This document shows, piece after piece, positions 56,675 to 64,000 of a DNA stretch of 64,000 nt (position 1 is the first letter of the stretch; each line of letters starts with the position of its first letter). Under the pieces are notes generated by a model that did no database searches, was not told the origin of the DNA, and saw only the letters and a program-made list of their open reading frames with translations. The stretch is from Rhexocercosporidium sp. MPI-PUGE-AT-0058 (lineage: Eukaryota > Ascomycota > Leotiomycetes > Helotiales), in assembly GCA_020746875.1 (NCBI GenBank), contig JAGTJL010000010.1, positions 2,232,001 to 2,296,000 on the forward strand, written 5' to 3'. The position numbers and the translations under genes were made by a program.

Positions 56675-57358
56675 CTAATTCACCATAGACTGAATTCTAT
56701 CCACGAGTCTCTTCCCTTCCGAGCTGTACCCCTCCAAATAAGCAGTTCCAAAGTCCCCAACGAAATTATCGTAGGTGGTGATGGGTTTAGTACGACACAA
56801 CCCACACAGAATCTCATTGACCCCCTCCTTAAAATCCGTTCTCGGAAAATCCTTCACAATCGTATCCCAAACTTGTTGCGTTAGAACACCACCATACGTT
56901 TCGCTCAAAGGAACGAATTCAGCCAAAATCCCTACACAACAAGCTTTCACCTCCGTCTCTTTGTGGACTGCAATTGAAACAGTGGTATGCAACGCCACGG
57001 CATCCCAAAGTAACTGCAAACGATGCTCATCCCATTCCTCCTTCACGCCTTCCCTGATCACAAACTTCACTGTCTCATTCGCGGAGTCAACCTCGAATCT
57101 CTTGTCTTCCGAAATGAGCTTGGGGTTTTGAGACCAGCCCAAGTCGTGCAAAATTGCTGCGACAGACTGAAGCTCGATATCACGATCCTTGATCTCTGGA
57201 TTATTGTCGGCGATATATTGTCCGAGAAGCCAGGAGCGAGCAACATGGTTGAATGCAACATCATTCAAATTTTCCCGAGCATACTCCAGGGCTCTGTTGA
57301 CGAGAGGGGTGTTGGGGACTGTGATTCCGGCGACAACTCGAGTTGGAAGAGTAGTCAT
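56675..57358 (-). CDS. HD-domain protein, cyanamide-hydratase-like
   Basis: A single exon of 227 residues, start MTTLPTRVVAGITVPNTPL. The metal-binding HD set is visible: NHVARSW (His at about 38), AAILHDLGW (His71-Asp72) and AVALHTTVS (His at about 123). The VPNTPLV opening and this spacing are typical of fungal cyanamide hydratases (urea hydro-lyases), which convert cyanamide to urea. Related proteins of this family act on isocyanides or other small amides, so the substrate is not proven. Likely cytosolic, with no signal peptide. It is convergent with the surface-protein gene, their ends 180 bases apart. No upstream regulatory sequence stands out. Confidence 0.82.
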   Translation of the reverse strand: MTTLPTRVVAGITVPNTPLVNRALEYARENLNDVAFNHVARSWLLGQYIADNNPEIKDRDIELQSVAAILHDLGWSQNPKLISEDKRFEVDSANETVKFVIREGVKEEWDEHRLQLLWDAVALHTTVSIAVHKETEVKACCVGILAEFVPLSETYGGVLTQQVWDTIVKDFPRTDFKEGVNEILCGLCRTKPITTYDNFVGDFGTAYLEGYSSEGKRLVDRIQSMVN

Positions 57359-58996
57359 AATGAAATAATATATAGTACTGCATTAATTTGATAAACAGCT
57401 TATGATGGTTTGATACGAGGAAGAAATTTTACTCCAGCCTTGTAGTGATTTGTTGTCTTTTATGTGGCCTTCTTCGCATATCCGGATATACAGATTTCAA
57501 ACAAACATCGCACATGGAAAGTCTATCGACCGTCGGGAAATGAAATTGAGTGAAATCTCCTGAAAATCGCTTGTTGTATAGCCGCAACATATATCAAATC
57601 AATAATGGATGTTGTAATGAGCTGTATTTTGGTTTCTAAGCATCCCTCATGGGAATACCGGTGGTACATGTCAAACCCTGCCACTGGGTTTAAAAACAAA
57701 TCAAGCAAGCTCAACGAGGATCCACAAGGCTCCCGAGTAAGGTCGTGTTGGTTTCCACAATTCAAGCTCAGATGTCCGCCAGTGCGAATGATATGCTCAG
57801 ACCTATAGCAAGACTCTTTACTCTTGATCTCACCAAAGCCTCTGTGGTGACATGTAACTAGAAAGACACCTGATGTCTCTTCGCGCACTGGAGCAAGTCA
57901 TTTTCAAAGCACCAAATACTAGGCACTGCAAATGGCAATGACTACCGGATCGCTAGTCCGATCGTACAGCCGCCTTTGCAGATGACTGCCATGGATCAAG
58001 GTGGAATCTAAGGTCTGCAAGGCCCAGTGTCTGGCTCGGGTTGATTCTACAAACGGTTTGGACACCCGTCATGCCTATGGTGCTGTGCTTAAGCCTTCAA
58101 ATCACATTCCATTCGACTCTGCATCTAAAAAGATCAAAGTTTGAATCGAAATGGGAATGCAGGCATCAGTCTTTCGTCAGCAGGGGATGTACATCAAGAT
58201 CCCGAACACCAAAGCGAGTCGGAGTCGGCATGGCCCAGTTGGTAGGGAATCAAGCCGATGTTTACTAATCGGCGAGTGTGATAATCTTGCATGGCGGAAC
58301 GAAATGAGGTGTGGGAATGTTCAGTTTAACAGGTTGACCACTCAGCCCATCGACCAGGTTTATTTTGGCCAATGAGGAGAAAGTAAGTGCTACGGGGCAG
58401 AATTTACGCAGAAGCACTTCTAGCGTAGATGAGGAGCTCGCGGTGAGGCTCGGGTGATATTCCAAATACCAACAGTGGCGTCTGAATTGGTGGAGAAGCG
58501 CTGGCACTCTGACTGGCTGAGCCATACGAGCTCTTCTTGCATGCCGGACTGGAAATGGTCTACATGAGTCCCACAAACCAAGAATATCTGACTCATATGT
58601 CGTCGTTCCGTGCGCTTTAATCGCGTTGTTATTACACCCGTCTCTTTTGACAAGGGGCAATTGTAAGACGCAGGCATTCTATGGCTTCCCCTACGACCCA
58701 GCCACTGAGCGAGAGGAACGGCAGCAGGGAGAAGTGCCAGCCCTACACAAACCGACCGGAGATCGACTGTTTTATTCGTTCGAGTGCGACAGACCTATAA
58801 TGTATTAGTATCATCTTGGAACTAAGTGCTACAGATTGGGCTATGGGTTATTGCAACCGAAACAACAGTCGGTCCACAGCACAATCGACCCTAAAGGCCC
58901 AGATATACATAGTCTTCACTCCTCAATCTTGCGCCCCTATTTGACCTGCTCCATCAAGTAAGAGATTGTCGTCATTTATTTCCACAACACTCCAAC
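57359..58996. other. Intergenic
   Basis: Divergent promoter region of about 1.6 kb between the HD protein and the Zn2Cys6 gene. Short ORFs (57523-57888 minus, 58265-58660 minus, 58041-58375 plus) show no recognisable family. No RNA gene or repeat seen. Confidence 0.45.
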
Positions 58997-60470
58997 ATGT
59001 CACCCAGCTCGCGAGCAAAATCAAGCATATCAGAGACTCCAGTAAAACGAGCTCGAAGGGGAACAAAAAGAAGTCGTGCAGGATGTTTGACTTGCAAGTA
59101 AGTCGACTATCTTTCGAGAAACAGTATTCTTCTGACCATCTCAAAGGTTTAGGAAAGTCAAGTGTGATGAGGAGAAGCCTCAATGCACCCGCTGTAGAAC
59201 ATTTGGGATTAAGTGCGATGGCTACGAACGACCGAAATCCAAAGCTTCATTTCCAATTCATCCCCTGAGACCACAGACCGCAGCATTGGAACTCCTCCCG
59301 GCACCCTCCTCGACCTCGAAGTTCGAAAGTGAGATGGAGCAACGATACTTCCGTTCTTTTCAGCTGGAACTCGTGGCCGAGCTGGCAGGAGCATTTGACA
59401 ACCGATTTTGGAATTGTCTTGTCATGCAAGGATGCCAGGATGAGCCATTCATCTTGAAAGCTGTTACTGCTCTCAGTGCTTTGAGCACTGCAAAGAAGGT
59501 GTCCCAGACGGTAATGCATGGCCAGACAATGTCTACGACCCTAGCTGCTTCTCACATGGAATTTGCATTTATGGAGTACGAGCAGGCACTTCATCTCATG
59601 GCAGTCACTCTCAAAGATAGTCCTTCTCCACGGAAAGCACTGATGATGTGTTTGCTAGTATGCTGCTTTGAATGCATGGCTGGAAACACATTGGCGGCTG
59701 CCAACCACGCTAGGAGTGGACAGAAGTTACTAGACGAATGGATGGCCGGCCATCCGAATTCTGGATGTGTAGGAGAAGGCATCAAGTTACCGGCGAATGA
59801 TATCATCGAAGCCGAAGTCATTCAAGCGGCAGCATTTTTTGAACTTCAGATTAGAAAATCCTTCGACGCGAGAGTACGAGAGGAGCACTCGGTGCGGAAA
59901 CACGAGGGGGGCGAGTCATTACAGCATATTTCTGCTTTGTTCAGGACGATCCACGAAGCAAGAGCTTGCTAGCAGTTCATATCGCATCGAATACGGCATG
60001 TAGTCGTGGAATGAGTAGAGCTAGTATAACAGTCTCGCCTTCGATTAGATGCTCCAGACTGTCAAAGGAACCCTGGCGTCGAATATTGTCCAGCTTACGG
60101 CCCTACAATTTCCAACAGCATTCTTCGAGATCAGCAAGGCGGCAGTACAGATAAGAGATGTCAGTATGGCGATCTCGACTTGCGAGCTCCATCAAAGGCT
60201 GAACCATACAAGCGTGCGATGGCAGCTTCCCAGATGTAAATTCCGAACGTCAAAAGCTACAGAATGGTTCTCACCGAGGTGACTGATACGGCAACGTGTG
60301 TTTCGAGAACCGTGGCGTTGACTCCAGTGTACCTATTTCTAGGTCGTGAAGCCATGCAAGCGAAGGAGGTTATTGAAACAGGACAGTTTTGCTTCCAGAT
60401 GGATGTTACCCCGGTATTACAAGTCACTGCCAAGAGGGGTCGAGACATAAGCTTAGAAGAAAGGCTATAA
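58997..60470 (+). CDS. Zn2Cys6 transcription factor, apparently disrupted
   Basis: Exon 1 (58997-59097) starts MSPSSRAKSSISETPVKR; a 49-nt intron (59098-59146) splits the zinc cluster. The joined motif is Cx2Cx6Cx6Cx2Cx6C (GCLTCKFRKVKCDEEKPQC then TRCRTFGIKC), the binuclear zinc cluster of fungal regulators. The frame stays open to TAG 59970 through a helical regulatory region with FILKAVTALSALST and ECMAGNTLAAANHARSG. After that about 290 bases contain four in-frame stops, then FCFQMDVTPVLQVTAKRGRD (about 60385-60445), which looks like the C-terminal part of the same regulatory domain in the same frame, ending at TAA 60468. Either more introns exist that I could not place, or the gene is decaying. 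Expected role: sequence-specific regulator, target unknown. Confidence 0.6.
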
Positions 60471-61750
60471 CGTTAAAGCAAGTATATGCATCGGGAGAGA
60501 TCATTGGGGCAGCGCAACGATGGCATTGCTAAACAATATTGTTATGGACGGAGAGGAGCAGGGCATTGAGGGAAAGCATAGTCCCAAACACGCTCGGATT
60601 GGGGTAGTCGGATCCACGTCAAACCACGTAGATGGTCCTGTACAGATACAACACGCTACTCAGTCTCCTCGGACATGATAGAAGGGATGTGATGTTGAGC
60701 ATGCCTATGACCCTACAGACAGTGGGCAAGTCCTGGGCGGTTTGCTTTCGGCATTAGCCTCCCCCAGCGATACATCAGATCCAGGTTAAAACTACAGTCT
60801 TACAGCATGTTTTATCAATTCTGTTTGAAATGTGTCTTAAAAAGACATCCTTTCCAAATTCCCTTCCTATGGCTAGATTGGTCATCTATCCCGCAGTCCA
60901 AATACCCTCTTTCCCTCCTCGCTGAACAACAGACGTAAATTGACAACTGGCATATCAGCCCCAACACGGGAAAATGTCATCGAGCCATAGAAAGCTGCAG
61001 AATGATCCCTTGTGTCATGCTGCTTGTGTCGGACATCATCTGAACAGCCCATCGGGTCGTTACCTTGGCAAAAGAAGATGACCTGCATTCCGCCTCGAAT
61101 GTGCTTCGCTGTACCTTGGCGGTTGTAGGGCTGCTGACGCGATGCCGATGTCCAGGAATGCAACGGCCACGCCTTGCTGCAATACCAAGCTTGTTTGGTG
61201 ATTGTGCATATTATGGACCGGTTCTCTATGAGTGACTGGTGTGTTGTCACAATGGCTGACTGTTCGCTTGCCACCAAGGCGCTCTCTCTAAACGAATGCG
61301 AGTTCGATTTGCAGTACTGCCGTAATGATACAGAGCGGGCCCTTGACCAGTGAAAGGCAGAAGCTTCATAATTTTAAGTACGTGGTTCACGGAGCCTTGG
61401 AGCTTATATTGACCAAGGCCAGATATATAATCGCGTGGTATGGCTAGCCAGCTGCGAAGGAACGGTGATTGTTCCGTGTAGTGCCGGGTCACCAAGCTAG
61501 TCAAACACACCCAGAAAGCTTGAATAGCACATTATAGAGCCTTGGTAATATTGGTGCACGGCAACAGTAGTGCCACCTGTCGGCAGACTTGTGAAAGTTG
61601 AAAACAACATCCTTATATTTTGACATATGACGATGGCGACACATGTCACTTAGTCGCTTGGGCCAAGGCATAAGCATCATGGAGAGAGTATAGGACCGAA
61701 TGAATCTATAGAAATAATACAAGTAAGACCCACCGTAGCCGCCTAAAGTC
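60471..61750. other. Intergenic, uncertain minus ORFs
   Basis: About 1.3 kb. A minus-strand ORF of 131 codons (60882-61277) reads MQVIFFCQGNDPMGCS and FYGSMTFSRVGADMPVVN but has no family match I know. Others (61247-61510, 61501-61848) are weaker and the latter overlaps the DJ-1-like gene end. None is called as a gene. Confidence 0.4.
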
Positions 61751-62526
61751 CTATAGGTCAGGAATGACATAGTTCTCTTGTAGCTCATCCCCTCGCCTCT
61801 GGTAGTCCACCGCATCAGCGGCCATTGTTGCAACATCAGGTCCAGCAATCAATTCAACCAGATGAAAAGTAGCATCAATACCACATGCCACACCTCCAGC
61901 AGTAATTAGTCTTGGCAAACCTTCCACCTTCGAATCGACCCATCTAGCGCGGACGACATTTGTCTTGGATTTGGCTGTTCCTGTCAGCCTCGCTCCTGTT
62001 GAGATAGCAATAGCGGCTTCAGTTTACTCTTAGCACATAGGGTCTTCACACTACCCAAAGCAGCCCAATGGGAGGTTGCAGTTCGCTTGTCCAACTTTCC
62101 CAACGCGGCCAAGAATAACGAACCGGTACACACCGTCAATGTCAAACCATCCGGCATATTCAGATACCGATCCACCAATGTGACTAACGTACTCTTCTCG
62201 CCATCTTCATGTCGTTTCAAGATCTCTAGGATACTAGCTCGCACTCCCCCAGGCAAAAGCACGATGTCCCACTCTTCAATACGAGCAAGTGCATCAATAA
62301 GCGAGATGTCCCTGGCGATGGAAATTCCCTCGACGGATTTTGTGAGCTCAGTCTCACCTGCAATAAATAGTTGAAAGAATTCTGGACTGTCGGAGTTGCG
62401 ATTTGCTTGCGAGAGGACCTCGATCGGTCCGTTGGCATCGAATGTGTTGAAGTCGGGGAAGAGTGGGATGAGGATTTTCAACGGGTGGGGATGCGAAGTA
62501 TTCAATGCGCGGGGTGAGAACGCCAT
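61751..62526 (-). CDS. DJ-1/PfpI family protein
   Basis: Two exons (62028-62526, 61751-61980) with a 47-nt intron give 242 residues. It starts MAFSPRALNTSHPHPLKILI. The GAT-like/DJ-1 fold is visible as ILIPLFPDFNTFDANGPIEV, WDIVLLPGGVRASI, the nucleophile elbow LTVCTGSLFLAALG (Cys at about 133), and after the intron GLPRLITAGGVACGIDATFH and QENYVIPDL. These are the hallmarks of the fungal ThiJ/PfpI group, whose members include isocyanide hydratase-like and chaperone-like enzymes; the exact reaction is unknown. Unspliced, the frame would stop at 61984 and lose the AGGVACGID part, which supports the intron. No signal peptide, probably cytosolic. Confidence 0.9.
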
Positions 62527-64000
62527 GATAGTGGATGTTGATCGGGATCCAATATTAGAATAAAGGTTTTAGTTCGAAAAGTTGTCTGATGTTGCCTTTG
62601 ATGTCTTCGTGTACATCTTATATGTGCAATTGTCGCAGAATGGCCCGAAAAGTGGGCCAGTCAGCCTCGACTCCAATGTCACCCTTGGTATAAAGACTTT
62701 TATATCCGGCAATAGTGACCTAACACTGTCGTGTCAGACGGCATTAATCATACCTTCTCGGCTTTCATGTAGATTTATAGGTATAATATCTGCGTTGATA
62801 ATGTGGTCGTGGGTGGATCTAAAAGCCAGAACGCGGGGCAAAGTTGCACCGTCAGACAGGACTCGGCTCGGCTCGGGTAGATGAGGAATTCGGTCGACTA
62901 GTGTTATGCGTACAGTAGTTTGATAAGAAAGTTAATTAGTTTTGGTGGCAAAATACTTCGTAGGAACTGAAACATACTTGTTCCGGACGTGTCCTTGGAA
63001 CTGTTGGCTCAAAATACATTCCCTGGCACCCAAAACAACGAGATGCTCAATAGAGAAAAGGAGATACAATAGTAGCTAAGAACTGTCTACTGGCTAGAAG
63101 GGGCATACAAGCTTTAGATCCGTAAAACGTGGTCGAATTCTCGATGGCAGAACTTCCCAGATCCGGTGTTACTGGGAGTTTTCTATGGAAATCTTGCCTT
63201 GAAAAATACTCTGGTGGCACCCTCGCTCCTTCACAATACAAACTTAAACTAAAAGCCTCTTAAGAAAAAATCAAGACCTAGTCGGATTCTTCCCTGTCTC
63301 TGATCTGCTGTGAGCCACTCGGACTTCGGAATTCACATCGGCTGGTTTGATGACTAGTTCTCGCTTCCTCAAACAACTTGTTTACAAAGAAGGGGGCTCG
63401 CCTAAGTAGACAATAACCAACCAAAACTTAAGAATCTCTCTATTTTCCTATTTTAGAAGATTTTTTCCTTTTCAAACTCTACCTGAATAATCTCTAGAAG
63501 ATCTAAATCTGGCATGACAAATGATAACAAGACGAGCTACAAATCGCAGGGGAGGAGGGAAGCATGTGCCCGCTTCCTTTTGCAGAGCCCTTGGATACCG
63601 TATCTGATTGTCAAATCTCGGCCGCAACCCAGGGATCAACAGATGGCGTTCCAATAGACAAATCAGAAATAGAAAGCATCAGTGCGACAACGGACTTCCA
63701 AAGTCCGTTTCTTCCGTAATGTCGGCTAAAATGAAGCTATCTCGTGCTTGCATGCCCAGGACGTTGAACCTTGTCCTACAGAATTGGTAAGCAATCGTGC
63801 AATTAACCAACGTGTAAAACTCACTCGCTTGAGCAATATGCAGGGGAGAGAACGCCATTGATAGACGATCCAAGACTATTTCTTCTTGGCATGTTCTTGG
63901 CCCGATCTACCCCTCCTGGATATCCTCCGGGTTCTTCCCACTTATTTCAGAGGTTCATCCTAAGAAATTGTTTCCTACTTGTAATTGAAACCTCTTTCCG
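62527..64000. other. Right end of window, no gene called
   Basis: About 1.5 kb with ORFs of at most 100 codons (62582-62884 plus, 63047-63241 minus, 63679-63873 minus) and no recognisable protein, RNA or repeat. A gene beyond the window edge may begin here. Confidence 0.45.

Noticed and set aside
1..64000. CRISPR arrays, tRNA or rRNA genes
   Set aside because: No regularly spaced repeats and no recognisable tRNA cloverleaf or TTCRA box context found by eye; a tRNA scan would be decisive.

Overview
The window reads as nuclear DNA of a filamentous ascomycete. Genes have short GT-AG introns of about 45-90 nt, genes lie on both strands with no operons, pyrimidine-rich leaders are common, and several lineage-typical fungal families occur (Zn2Cys6 factor, NRPS-like A-T-R enzyme, AIG1-like protein, Kre9-like surface protein). 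A Leotiomycete is my inference from protein style, not something proved here.

Layout. Bases 1 to about 13,750 are a very AT-rich, nearly ORF-free block whose changes look like repeat-induced point mutation (RIP). It holds a nearly complete Fot1/pogo-type DNA transposon (893-3081, perfect 41-bp inverted repeats, TA target duplication, one frame carrying ten premature stops), a 231-bp TA-flanked foldback element (9002-9232), two diverged copies of an unidentified repeat (near 3.8 and 10.7 kb) and a second decayed pogo-family transposase (12084 to about 13745) ending at the block edge. From about 13.75 kb the base composition is normal.

The gene-bearing part runs from 13.75 to 64 kb. In order: two small membrane proteins (15.9, 17.0 kb), an AIG1/FAR-17a-like membrane protein (17.6-18.7), signal peptidase SEC11 (20.6-21.4), an E2 ubiquitin-conjugating enzyme (22.2-23.0), a kinesin-6-like motor (24.6-27.1), an adenylation-thiolation-reductase NRPS-like enzyme (28.3-31.9), two small Cys-rich probable zinc-ribbon proteins (33.5, 34.7), a repeat-flanked small secreted protein (36.9-37.5), a large fungal protein with two C-terminal membrane helices plus a small two-helix neighbour (38.8-43.5), a Rossmann-fold NAD(P)-binding protein (43.7-44.8), a C2H2-like protein (45.2-46.9), a family S9 peptidase (47.6-49.9), a membrane RBR ubiquitin ligase with a probable GC-AG intron (50.3-51.5), a BCS1-type AAA chaperone (52.8-54.2), a Kre9-like single-pass surface protein (55.5-56.5), a cyanamide-hydratase-like HD protein (56.7-57.4), a Zn2Cys6 factor whose second half looks broken (59.0-60.5) and a DJ-1/PfpI protein (61.8-62.5).

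The genes are mostly independent housekeeping and accessory genes, not one pathway. Secretion (SEC11), ubiquitin conjugation (E2, RBR ligase), mitochondrial assembly (BCS1) and mitosis (kinesin) are recognisable. The A-T-R enzyme has no obvious tailoring or transporter neighbours. The least ordinary parts are the transposon-rich block, the 32-39 kb stretch of small Cys-rich and secreted proteins with repeats, and the 38.8-43.5 kb membrane-protein pair. Splice models were derived by hand from GT-AG sites and reading phase.
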